Shown here: piece after piece, positions 49,530 through 55,948 of the stretch
Layout: each line of letters begins with the position of its first letter
Numbering within the stretch: the stretch's first letter is position 1
IMG/VR virus record: IMGVR_UViG_3300037071_002299
Location: 1-58,968 of that record
DNA length: 58,968 bases
Origin: a virus
Strand: one strand, 5' to 3'
Translations under genes and position numbers: made by a program
The notes under the pieces: generated by a model
What the model was told of the DNA's origin: nothing
The model's input: only the letters and a program-made list of their open reading frames with translations
Databases searched by the model: none

Positions 49530-50300
49530 ATGCCCGACCGTCCGCCTCAGCACGCGCCACGGGGGAGCCCCAGACGGCATTCGGTGGCGACCAACGACTG
49601 GGGCAAGTCGCGGGGCCGGAAGATGTCGAGCCGCCCATGGGAGCGGCTGCGGCAGCAGGTACTGGCACGGGACCGCTACCTCTGTCAGCGATGCCTTGCC
49701 TTTGGCCGGGTGACCCGTGCCACCGAGGTCGACCACGTCATCCCCCTCGAGCAGGGTGGTCGGGAGGACGATTCCCGCAACTGCCAGTCCCTGTGTCACG
49801 ACTGCCACCTCATCAAGACCGCCACAGAGCGCCGTGGGGCGGCGGCGCGGCCGGAGTGGCTACCGACCCCCCGCTGCCCCGTGACGCTGCTCACCGGGCC
49901 TCCGGGGGCCGGCAAGACGACGTATGCGCGGGCTCACCGGGCACCGGGCGACGTAGTGGTCGACTTGGACGACTGTTTCTTCGACATCTGCGGGGTCCAC
50001 GGGCACACCGCCGACCGCGCCCATCTGGGCGCCGCCCTGCGGTTGCGCAACGCCCGCTTGGCGGACTTGGCCCGCAAGTCGATCACCGGGCGGGCATGGG
50101 TCATCGTCGGTGCGCCAACGAGGGAGGAGGAGCAATGGTGGGTTACCAAGCTCGGCGACGCGCAGCACTTGAGGCTCGATCCCGGCGTCGAAGTCTTGCG
50201 GCTGCGTATCAGTCCGGCCCGTTTTCAGTTGGCGGAGCAGTGGTACGCCGAGCGCAATATCAGCCCGGTGGAGATCCAGTTGGCGGACCCGGTCTCCTGA
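49530..50300 (+). CDS. HNH nuclease fused to a P-loop kinase-like domain
   Basis: 256 residues. HNH: YLCQRC (52/55), EVDHVIPL (67-73), LCHDCH (89/92). P-loop: LLTGPPGAGKTTYA (Walker A 123-130), then VVVDLDDCFFD (Walker B-like) as in phage ATPases and polynucleotide kinases. HNH proteins of this sort normally sit beside the terminase and take part in packaging cleavage; here it is 9 kb of the map away from the right end. The C-terminal part contains two copies of the 22-bp element, in frame (50208 and 50259), so the protein ends with repeated ISPxxxQLA. Confidence 0.85.
   Translation: MPDRPPQHAPRGSPRRHSVATNDWGKSRGRKMSSRPWERLRQQVLARDRYLCQRCLAFGRVTRATEVDHVIPLEQGGREDDSRNCQSLCHDCHLIKTATERRGAAARPEWLPTPRCPVTLLTGPPGAGKTTYARAHRAPGDVVVDLDDCFFDICGVHGHTADRAHLGAALRLRNARLADLARKSITGRAWVIVGAPTREEEQWWVTKLGDAQHLRLDPGVEVLRLRISPARFQLAEQWYAERNISPVEIQLADPVS
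50208..50229 (+). repeat. 22-bp element, copy in coding sequence
   Basis: ATCAGTCCG then GCCCG then TTTTCAGT, encoding ISPARFQ in the HNH/P-loop protein. Confidence 0.75.
50259..50280 (+). repeat. 22-bp element, copy in coding sequence
   Basis: ATCAGCCCG...ATCCAGT, diverged on the right side, encoding ISPVEIQ in the same protein, 51 bases after the previous copy. Confidence 0.6.
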
Positions 50301-50321
50301 TCAGCCCGGTCATTTTTCAGT
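50300..50321 (+). repeat. 22-bp element at the HNH/P-loop stop codon
   Basis: ATCAGCCCG...TTTTCAGT; its first base is the last base of the TGA stop. It marks the far end of the leftward gene block. Confidence 0.8.
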
Positions 50322-50515
50322 GCGGCTGGAACTCGAGCCAGTGGCTGCGGCAGGTGCTGGCGCCACGGGAATGCGTCGACGCCTGCCTGCCCTCGCCGGT
50401 CGAGGAGGCATGGCTCGCCGACCTCGCGACCTGGTGGCCGGAGGTCAGCCCCGCGAATGCCGCGAGCCGTGCGGCATCAGCCCCGACGATATTCGGATTC
50501 CGCCGAACTCGCTGA

Positions 50516-50746
50516 TCAGTATCGCCACTCGCTGCCGACGGCCAGCTTGTAGGCGGTGACCGCCGCGCGGAACGCCTCGTACCACGCCAGAACCGCGTCG
50601 TCGGCTTTCGCCAGTTTCTTGAGCGCCGCGGGCGGTATGCGGTTGCCCTTGTAGTACGGGTTCCACCCGAAGTGCTCGCCACGGTCGGCGAGGGCGCGCG
50701 CGGTCTCGCTGAGTGCGCCTATGGACAGCTGCGTGGTTCGTTTCAC
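50516..50746 (-). CDS. Small hypothetical early protein
   Basis: 76 residues. QLSIGALSETARALADRGEHFGWNPYYKGNRIPPAALKKL, then a helix with two Trp/Tyr (LAWYEAFRAAVTAYK). Last gene of the leftward operon; its start overlaps the upstream stop. No family recognised. Confidence 0.7.
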   Translation of the reverse strand: MKRTTQLSIGALSETARALADRGEHFGWNPYYKGNRIPPAALKKLAKADDAVLAWYEAFRAAVTAYKLAVGSEWRY

Positions 50747-51072
50747 TGGCCCAACTCCACCCGGCCATCGACATAGACCGTGACGGCGCGCGCGCCCTTG
50801 CGGTACGTCTGGACGAGATCATCGCGATCCGGGTCCGTGCCCTCGTTGGAGATCATGACGGTCGCGCGGCGCTCGGAGGCGACGTCTTGGGCGAGCGCGA
50901 TGGCGACGACGAGGTCGGTGCAATCGCCTGCGTACTTGCCCTCGCACCAAAGGTAATAGCTGATCGGGAGCCGTTCCGCGATCGCGATCAGCCGCTCGCC
51001 GCTCGGCAGCAATTTGCCGTCGATCATGTAGTCGTTCAGCGCCAGTGAGTGTAGCCATTGGCGGTCGTTCAT
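50743..51072 (-). CDS. Hypothetical early protein
   Basis: 109 residues. MNDRQWLHSLALNDYMIDGKLLPSGERLIAIAERLPISYYLWCEGKYAGDC then a beta-rich end. The ACACGGGAG motif lies at 51078-51087 (other strand). No family recognised. Confidence 0.7.
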   Translation of the reverse strand: MNDRQWLHSLALNDYMIDGKLLPSGERLIAIAERLPISYYLWCEGKYAGDCTDLVVAIALAQDVASERRATVMISNEGTDPDRDDLVQTYRKGARAVTVYVDGRVELGQ

Positions 51073-51099
51073 GTGTTGCTCCCGTGTGAAAGTTAGAAA

Positions 51100-51121
51100 A
51101 TCAGCCTGTCAGGATTTCAGT
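51100..51121 (-). repeat. 22-bp element with the stop codon of the 51117 gene
   Basis: ATCAGCCTG...ATTTCAGT on the plus strand; the TGA of the leftward gene lies inside it. Confidence 0.85.
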
Positions 51122-51437
51122 TCTCCGGCTGCGTGCGCAGTGAGCGCGCCGGGCGGATGTCCCGCAGCGTCACGTCGATCCGCATCAGCAGTTCCGGTGA
51201 CATATCATCGGCATCGAGCAGTGCGGCACGCGCGCGCGTGAGCACTTCCAGCAGTTCGCACCGCTCGGTCTGAGCCTTGAGCATGGCCGTGCAGATGCGC
51301 TCCGCGACCGAGCGCGGGTTGTCGCTGCCGTTGCCGCTGCCAACGTCGGCATCCAGATAGTGCAGCGCGGCGGTGCGTACCTGCGAGAAGAAGTCGAACC
51401 AGGACGTGCTGCCGAGCGTTGACGTGTTGTCTTTCAT
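51117..51437 (-). CDS. Hypothetical early protein
   Basis: 106 residues from ATG 51437 (MKDNTSTLGSTSWFDFF). Helical (SVAERICTAMLKAQTERCELLEVLTRARAALLDADDM). A degenerate start motif (ACTTGGAGAA) lies upstream. Stop codon inside the 22-bp element. Confidence 0.7.
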   Translation of the reverse strand: MKDNTSTLGSTSWFDFFSQVRTAALHYLDADVGSGNGSDNPRSVAERICTAMLKAQTERCELLEVLTRARAALLDADDMSPELLMRIDVTLRDIRPARSLRTQPEN

Positions 51438-51464
51438 TGTGGTTTCTCCAAGTGGATGTGCGGG

Positions 51465-51486
51465 ATCAGCCCGTCGAATTTTCAGT
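51465..51486 (-). repeat. 22-bp element, consensus copy
   Basis: ATCAGCCCG-TCGAA-TTTTCAGT, identical to copies at 55279 and 55369. The stop codon of the gene at 51482 is its TGA. Confidence 0.9.
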
Positions 51487-51688
51487 CGATTGGCCGGATC
51501 AGTTTCGCCCCTTCCCACGGCATGTAGCCGCCGTAGTCGTCGCGGGCGCGCATGATGATGACAGCATCCATCGCCGCAGGCCGCGACGTGAAGGGGCCGT
51601 CGGCATCGCGCCAGAGGCCAAAGCGGCGGCGCTGGACGTAGAATGTCCATCGCTGGCGCTCGATTCGTTGCACGATTCGTCGTTTCAT
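51482..51688 (-). CDS. Small basic hypothetical protein
   Basis: 68 residues from ATG 51688 with ACACGGGAGA upstream (51694-51703). MKRRIVQRIERQRWTFYVQRRRFGLWRDADGPFTSRPAAMDAVI suggests a compact basic fold, maybe RNA- or DNA-binding. Stop codon lies in the 22-bp element. Confidence 0.7.
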   Translation of the reverse strand: MKRRIVQRIERQRWTFYVQRRRFGLWRDADGPFTSRPAAMDAVIIMRARDDYGGYMPWEGAKLIRPID

Positions 51689-51715
51689 CGTCGTCTCCCG
51701 TGTGAAGGGGCTGCG

Positions 51716-51737
51716 ATCAGCCCCGTGAATTTTCAGT
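51716..51737 (-). repeat. 22-bp element with the stop of the 51717 gene
   Basis: ATCAGCCCC...TTTTCAGT on plus; here the gene ends at the other TGA, at the left edge of the element. Confidence 0.85.
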
Positions 51738-51977
51738 CGTTGTCGGCGCAGGCCGCAAGGGTGCTGGATTGCGCACGCAGAGCCGGTGTCCGTACTTCTC
51801 CATGAACAGGCCGCCCGGTGCGATGCGCTCGATGGCCTCGCGGATTTCCTCGGCAGCGAAGCCAGGTTCATCGTAGTCGGTCGCCCGCGTGCCCAGTTCC
51901 TTCGCGCAGAGCATCGTCATGTCTGCGAAGAAATCGTATAGGTCGGCGTAGCAAGGACTCTCTCGTTTGGTCGTCAT
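51717..51977 (-). CDS. Small hypothetical early protein
   Basis: 86 residues from ATG 51977, ACACGGGAGA upstream (51983-51992). SPCYADLYDFFADMTMLCAKELGTRATDYDEPGFAAEEIREAIERI suggests helices. It reads through the 22-bp element as TENSRG before stopping. No family is recognised. Confidence 0.7.
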   Translation of the reverse strand: MTTKRESPCYADLYDFFADMTMLCAKELGTRATDYDEPGFAAEEIREAIERIAPGGLFMEKYGHRLCVRNPAPLRPAPTTTENSRG

Positions 51978-52003
51978 GTGTTTCTCCCGTGTGTGTGTGT
52001 CAG

Positions 52004-52030
52004 AAAAGGGGCGGGCTCGCAACCCGCCCC
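52004..52030 (-). terminator. Terminator after the DUF932 gene
   Basis: Leftward, an 8-bp stem GGGGCGGG / CCCGCCCC with a 7-base loop is followed by TTTT. It lies just after the DUF932 stop, where a 22-bp element is absent. Confidence 0.75.
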
Positions 52031-52037
52031 AGTTCAC

Positions 52038-53114
52038 TCATGCCGCCTGTCGGAGTTCCGCCCCGGCGACCCGCTGCCAGTCGGAGCGGGGCAAGGTGAT
52101 GATGTTGCCGCCGATCTTCTCCAACTCGGTCGCCCGGTCGTAGCTCTCGGCATCGTTCGCCAGATTGGTCACGGCATTCGCCATGCCGTAGAGCGTGTAG
52201 TCGCGGCCCTGTATGAGTCGTTCCAGCACGCTCTCCTGCTCGCCTTGCAGCAGCCCGACCGTCTTGGCGAGCAACTGCACGGCAGCCTGCGGGCTCTTGA
52301 CGGGCTCGGTATCCGCCGCATCGCGTAGCTTGGCGACGATCTTATCCAGCATCACTTCGCTGGTGGCCGCGCGGATCATGTCGCGCATCTTGAGCAGGAT
52401 TGCGGAGTCCTCGGCGCGCATGGTGTCCTCGGCCAGCACGACCCCCTCGGGCAGTTCCAGGCGCGAGCCGACGTGTGCGCGCCGCCACTTGTACTCGGCC
52501 ACGACCATGCCGTTTGTGCAGCGCAGCCGCTCGATCCACGGATCGACGTAGAGCGAGCCGTCGCCAATCTCGGAGTTGCCGATGATGACGCCAGCACGCA
52601 CCGGGTCGCCCACCTTGACGTCGCGCAGCAGGCTCGTCACCACCGCCTTGATGTAGAGCCGCCGCTCGGTGACTTCGCAACTCACCACCTGCACGTCGGA
52701 GCGTTCCAGCAGGGCCGGCAGCGTCGTCTCCGCGACGTGTTCATGGTCGATGCGCTGGTAGCGGTCAGAGAGCAGCGCACGGGCCGAGCCGTCGAGCGTG
52801 CGGACCATGTGCCGCGCGTCGGACTTACGGAACCAGTGATTGACGTTGCGCTCCCACAGGTCGGAGTCCGACTCGCCCAGCAGGCGGTCGTAGTACGCCT
52901 TGGCAATGCCAGTCTTCTCGGCAATCTGCCCGTGCGTGTGCTGGTTGACGTTGAACAACTCATCGCCCGCACCGTTGACGAACAGGGTGGGCGCACGATC
53001 GAGGCCCATGCGCGTTGCGCTGATGTGCTGTGCGGGCACGATGTAGTCGTGCTTCGCACCTGATTGCCGCATGATTTCAGCGGCGAGTTCCTGCAAGTTT
53101 CTGCCTGTTTTCAT
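52038..53114 (-). CDS. DUF932 phage/plasmid-like protein
   Basis: 358 residues. LQELAAEIMRQSGAKHDYIVPAQHISATR, the middle RTLDGSARALLSDRYQRIDHEHVAE, and YVDPWIERLRCTNGMVVAEYKWRRAHVG match the DUF932 family (TIGR03299-like) found in phages and plasmids; role unknown, often near replication or early genes. ACACGGGAGA (53124-53133) lies before its ATG. Confidence 0.85.
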   Translation of the reverse strand: MKTGRNLQELAAEIMRQSGAKHDYIVPAQHISATRMGLDRAPTLFVNGAGDELFNVNQHTHGQIAEKTGIAKAYYDRLLGESDSDLWERNVNHWFRKSDARHMVRTLDGSARALLSDRYQRIDHEHVAETTLPALLERSDVQVVSCEVTERRLYIKAVVTSLLRDVKVGDPVRAGVIIGNSEIGDGSLYVDPWIERLRCTNGMVVAEYKWRRAHVGSRLELPEGVVLAEDTMRAEDSAILLKMRDMIRAATSEVMLDKIVAKLRDAADTEPVKSPQAAVQLLAKTVGLLQGEQESVLERLIQGRDYTLYGMANAVTNLANDAESYDRATELEKIGGNIITLPRSDWQRVAGAELRQAA

Positions 53115-53147
53115 GGTCGAAAGTCTCCCGTGTGGTTGATGGAAAAA

Positions 53148-53169
53148 ATCAGCCCGTGGCGTTCTGAGT
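53148..53169 (-). repeat. 22-bp element with the stop of the 53149 gene
   Basis: ATCAGCCCG...TTCTGAGT; right half diverged. The leftward gene ends at the TGA of its left edge. Confidence 0.75.
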
Positions 53170-53520
53170 CAGGCGGGCAAAGAGCGTGTGCGGGAACAGA
53201 AACCGCTTGCCGTCATCGCGCGCCGCAATGATCTTGCTGCCTCGGTTCGCACCGACGACCGTGAAGGTGCGTACACCCTGCTTGAAGGTTGTGCCGAGCG
53301 CGGGCAGCTTATCGTCGTACTTGCGGCGCATCTCGTACTCTGCGGCCTGCCTGTCGAGCCCGCCCTCGACGACGCCCTCGACCGAAAAGGTGAAGGAGTC
53401 GTCGCGGTACTTGCACCCGTCTGCCGTCAGCGACTTGAGCCCGTGACGCTTCGCGACCTCGACCAGTGCGGCGTCGATGTCGGCGCGCAGAACGCGCAGG
53501 AAGTCTCTTGAAATGGTCAT
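53149..53520 (-). CDS. Hypothetical early phage protein
   Basis: 123 residues. TISRDFLRVLRADIDAALVEVAKRHGLKSLTADGCKYRDDSFTFSVE is a pattern I have seen in many small phage proteins without function. The end is beta-rich (TFTVVGANRGSKIIAARDDGKRFLFPHTLF). ACACGGGAGA is at 53527-53536. Confidence 0.75.
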   Translation of the reverse strand: MTISRDFLRVLRADIDAALVEVAKRHGLKSLTADGCKYRDDSFTFSVEGVVEGGLDRQAAEYEMRRKYDDKLPALGTTFKQGVRTFTVVGANRGSKIIAARDDGKRFLFPHTLFARLTQNATG

Positions 53521-53550
53521 TGATGGTCTCCCGTGTTGAGTGGAGGCGGG

Positions 53551-53572
53551 ATCAGCCCGCCGAAGTTTCAGT
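53551..53572 (-). repeat. 22-bp element with the stop of the 53568 gene
   Basis: ATCAGCCCG...AGTTTCAGT; the leftward TGA is in its right half. Confidence 0.85.
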
Positions 53573-53768
53573 TGAGAGTATGCGCCCGTGACCTGTCACT
53601 GGTCAATGCCTCGTACTCTTGGTCAAGGTAGTCAAGCAGATACTTGACGTAACCCGTGGCGAGCCGGTATCCGTCGAAGTCGAACTCCTGGTCGAATCGC
53701 TCGCACGCCTCGCAAAAAGCGTTGCGCAGCCGCTCGACCCGCGCGGGTGTGAATGTGATGGTCTGCAT
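53568..53768 (-). CDS. Small hypothetical early protein
   Basis: 66 residues. ITFTPARVERLRNAFCEACERFDQEFDFDGYRLATGYVKYLLDYLDQEY: a helical acidic protein. CACGGGAGA at 53776-53785. Stop codon in the 22-bp element. Confidence 0.7.
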   Translation of the reverse strand: MQTITFTPARVERLRNAFCEACERFDQEFDFDGYRLATGYVKYLLDYLDQEYEALTSDRSRAHTLN

Positions 53769-53798
53769 GGTCGTGTCTCCCGTGATGGTGGATGGAAA

Positions 53799-53820
53799 AT
53801 CAGCCCGTCAGGATTTCAAG
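53799..53820 (-). repeat. 22-bp element with the stop of the 53816 gene
   Basis: ATCAGCCCG...GATTTCAAG; contains the TGA of the leftward gene. Confidence 0.75.
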
Positions 53821-54127
53821 TCAAATCGGCAGCATCGTCGTCAAATTCGTTAATGTCGCGAATCACGCGACCTGTCTCACGCACCGCTTGCGCGATCACT
53901 TCTAGGCTGTCCGAGCCCCATTCGGTGCCGTCGAGTACTTGGTGAATACACTCAACTGCCTCGGTGTCTGTAATCGTCGTTCGCTCGTCCCGCTCGCGCG
54001 CGACGTTGGCGCGGCGCTTGGCCTCACTGGCGATGCGGTCCATGAGCGCGATGTACTCGGGCAGTTCCGGCCCGCCGAGTTCCTCGGCTTGCTGTAGCGC
54101 GTCGAGAATGTCTGTTTCGATGGTCAT
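53816..54127 (-). CDS. Hypothetical early protein, acidic
   Basis: 103 residues. TIETDILDALQQAEELGGPELPEYIALMDRIASEAKRRANVARERDER, then acidic end (DINEFDDDAADLT). ACACGGGAGA at 54133-54142. No family recognised. Confidence 0.7.
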   Translation of the reverse strand: MTIETDILDALQQAEELGGPELPEYIALMDRIASEAKRRANVARERDERTTITDTEAVECIHQVLDGTEWGSDSLEVIAQAVRETGRVIRDINEFDDDAADLT

Positions 54128-54153
54128 GTCAGTCTCCCGTGTTGAGTGGAAAA

Positions 54154-54175
54154 ATCAGCCCGTGCGGTTTTCAGT
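54154..54175 (-). repeat. 22-bp element with the stop of the 54171 gene
   Basis: ATCAGCCCG...TTTTCAGT; contains the leftward TGA. Confidence 0.85.
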
Positions 54176-54740
54176 GCGGGCAGGGTCCGGTGTAGTGCGG
54201 GCCGTTGCTGCGCTCGCACTCATCGCACCCGTTCGGACTGCCGAAGCCGTGCGCCTCGGCCAGCCGGTCGATGATGCGAGTGGCGACCGCGCGATCGAAT
54301 CCCAGGCGCGCCTGGAAGTCGTCGAGCATGTCGAGCATCTCGTCATAGCGCGATGGACTGTCGAGGCACTCGACCTGTTCCAGAAAGAGCCCGCCGAGGC
54401 CGAGCCGGTGCATCTCGCGCCCCGCGTCCGCGATGGCGTCGGGAATGAGTCCGGTATCAGCCCGCCGGTATCCGAGTTCAGGGTGCGCAAGCGCAGTCCA
54501 TGCCGCGCCGCCCGTCAGGCGGGACACGTCGCCCGCGTTCGGCGGCGCATCGCGCTCGTCCAGTACGGCGATGCACGCCCAATCGAAGCGAGCCTCATGC
54601 ACGGCAGTCACTTGGCAGAGCAGGCGTCCAGCGTGCCAGCCCGTCAGCCCCTTGCCCGACCACGGGCGGCGGAATTCGGAAACGAATATCGCCCCCGGCT
54701 GAATGTCGTCCCGCGTGAGGCGGTTCACGGCTGCACCCAT
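54171..54740 (-). CDS. Hypothetical early protein
   Basis: 189 residues. RLTRDDIQPGAIFVSEFRRPWSGKGLTGWHAGRLLCQVTAVH is beta-rich (SH3-like); the end has GCDECERSNGPHYTGPCPH, a possible zinc knuckle. Inside it (54456-54477) a diverged 22-bp element encodes LGYRRAD. Its ATG overlaps the previous gene. No family recognised. Confidence 0.7.
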   Translation of the reverse strand: MGAAVNRLTRDDIQPGAIFVSEFRRPWSGKGLTGWHAGRLLCQVTAVHEARFDWACIAVLDERDAPPNAGDVSRLTGGAAWTALAHPELGYRRADTGLIPDAIADAGREMHRLGLGGLFLEQVECLDSPSRYDEMLDMLDDFQARLGFDRAVATRIIDRLAEAHGFGSPNGCDECERSNGPHYTGPCPH

Positions 54741-54928
54741 CGCGGCAGGTCGGACGGATACTCAGTCCCGTCGAGCGCGTCCAAGCAGACGGCGCGGTCC
54801 GGTCCCCTGACGGAGAAGATGGTCGCCACACTTTCCGGGTCGCGATGGATGCCTAATGCCTGTTCCGCAGCATCCAGTTCTGACTCGGCCTCGACTTCGA
54901 TGTACCAGACAACCTGATAGGCGGTCAT
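54725..54928 (-). CDS. Small hypothetical early protein
   Basis: 67 residues. YQVVWYIEVEAESELDAAEQALGIHRDPESVATIFSVRG: ferredoxin-like alpha/beta, a shape common in small phage proteins. It overlaps genes on both sides and lacks the start motif, so it is translationally coupled. Confidence 0.7.
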   Translation of the reverse strand: MTAYQVVWYIEVEAESELDAAEQALGIHRDPESVATIFSVRGPDRAVCLDALDGTEYPSDLPRWVQP

Positions 54929-55254
54929 GGCTGCACCTTGGCGAGTGCGGCGTGGGCTGCTGTCAGTACGTTGTGTTCTCGCACGCTTTCAAGAATGCCG
55001 CGCGATGTGGTATTGGATCGTGACGCTATTGCGTCACGCGACGCCCACTCTGCGTAAGTCTCGACTCGCTCGATCAGCGACGACAGCGCCGCGTACAGGT
55101 CGGGCGCAGCGGCGATAAGTGATTCGTTGCGCGCCGCGTCGTCGTTATGGTCGCTGAATACAACGCAGACTTCGGCACCGTTTGCGCCGAAAATGCGGCC
55201 ATTGGATCGGTCCACGGTCCACGGTCCCGGTGTGAAATTGGTGTGCTTGGTCAT
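54925..55254 (-). CDS. First gene of the 55-kb leftward operon
   Basis: 109 residues from ATG 55254 with ACACGGGAGA (55259-55268). TKHTNFTPGPWTVDRSNGRIFGANGAEVCVVFSDHNDDAARNESLIAAAPDLYAALSSLIE is a known phage-wide small-protein pattern with unknown function. It sits directly behind the promoter at 55307-55335. Confidence 0.75.
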   Translation of the reverse strand: MTKHTNFTPGPWTVDRSNGRIFGANGAEVCVVFSDHNDDAARNESLIAAAPDLYAALSSLIERVETYAEWASRDAIASRSNTTSRGILESVREHNVLTAAHAALAKVQP

Positions 55255-55278
55255 GTTGTCTCCCGTGTCAGTTGGTGA

Positions 55279-55539
55279 ATCAGCCCGTCGAATTTTCAGT
55301 TCGGCTTTTATACTCCGTGACATGTCCACAGTCAAGGAGTCGTATCAGCCCGGTCAATTTTCAGTCCTATCAGCCCGTCGAATTTTCAGTTGATGGACTC
55401 GACCTGGCGTTCCAGGCGAGCTCTATCAGCCCGCGTAAAATTCAGTCGAGCCGCTATCAGCCCGCCCGATTTTCAGTTCGGCATCAGCCCGACCAAGTTT
55501 CAGTTTCCTGGCCAGGCATCAGCCCAAGCGATTTTCAGT
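55279..55539 (-). repeat. Cluster of seven 22-bp elements
   Basis: Copies begin at 55279, 55344, 55369, 55425, 55456, 55483 and 55518, all in the same orientation and each 22 bases long. The left nine (ATCAGCCCG) and right seven (TTTCAGT) are conserved and the central five to six vary; copies 1 and 3 are identical. Gaps are 43, 3, 34, 9, 5 and 13 bases. No gene lies inside. The promoter at 55307-55335 lies between copies 1 and 2. Confidence 0.92.
55307..55335 (-). promoter_or_regulatory. Leftward early promoter
   Basis: Reading leftward, TTGACT, 17 bases, TATAAA. The spacer contains TGACATGTCC (55318-55327 on plus), one of the TGACATGTCA-family sites. It should drive the operon from 55254 to 50516. 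Confidence 0.82.
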
Positions 55540-55708
55540 TCGCAGCCGTGACAGGCGCAGCCCGCCAGCAAGGCGCAGCCGCACCGCTCGATAGCACGGC
55601 TTTCGGGCGCGCGGCAGCCGCAACAGTTATGTTGCTTTTTGGGCGCAGCCGCGCAGCCGCAAGGCAGCAACAGTCGCAGTCGCGGTAAGGCAACAGCCAC
55701 CGTCGAGG

Positions 55709-55837
55709 CAGCAGCCGTCAGGGCAGCAGCCGTCAGGCAGCAGCCGTCAGGCAGCAGCCGTCAGGGCAGCAGCCGTCAGGCAGCAGCCGTCAGGCAGCAG
55801 CCGTCAGGCAGCCACCGTCAGGGCAGCAGCCGTCAGG
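55709..55837. repeat. Minisatellite of 14-15 bp units
   Basis: Nine units of CAGCAGCCGTCAGG, some with an extra G, in direct tandem. The unit is not a multiple of three. It lies between the leftward glutamine amidotransferase gene and the 22-bp cluster. Confidence 0.9.
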
Positions 55838-55911
55838 GCAGCAGCAGCGATGTAGGAACGCGCAAGGGTGTGCCGGTAGTGTGCCTCCCGTGACGTGACA
55901 AGTAGTCTGGA

Positions 55912-55941
55912 AAGGGCCGCTAGCGCGTGCTAGCGGCCCTT
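55912..55941. terminator. Perfect 13-bp hairpin after the amidotransferase gene
   Basis: AAGGGCCGCTAGC / GCTAGCGGCCCTT with a GCGT loop, 7 bases after the leftward stop. Little T run, but the stem is strong and could stop transcription in both directions. Confidence 0.7.
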
Positions 55942-55948
55942 GTCCACA

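Larger units (their letters stand above)
55540..55948. other. Low-complexity non-coding stretch
   Basis: No gene is supported here. The sequence up to 55708 is rich in CGCAGCCGC and GCAGCAAC words, followed by the tandem repeat at 55709-55837, a TGACGTGACA element at 55891-55900, and the terminator-like hairpin at 55912-55941. A long open frame across it (55639-55893) is a by-product of the repeat. Confidence 0.6.

Noticed and set aside
55279-55539. CRISPR array
   Set aside because: The repeats are short, gaps are only 3-43 bases and irregular, the variable part lies inside the repeat, and no cas genes are present.
55272-55688. Rightward open frame across the 22-bp cluster
   Set aside because: Its protein is only the element read in three frames (ISPVNFQ, YQPVEFS and similar), with no ribosome site; repeats explain it.
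55639-55893. Open frame over the minisatellite
   Set aside because: Ser/Gln/Arg/Ala low complexity produced by the 14-15 bp tandem repeat; no start signal.
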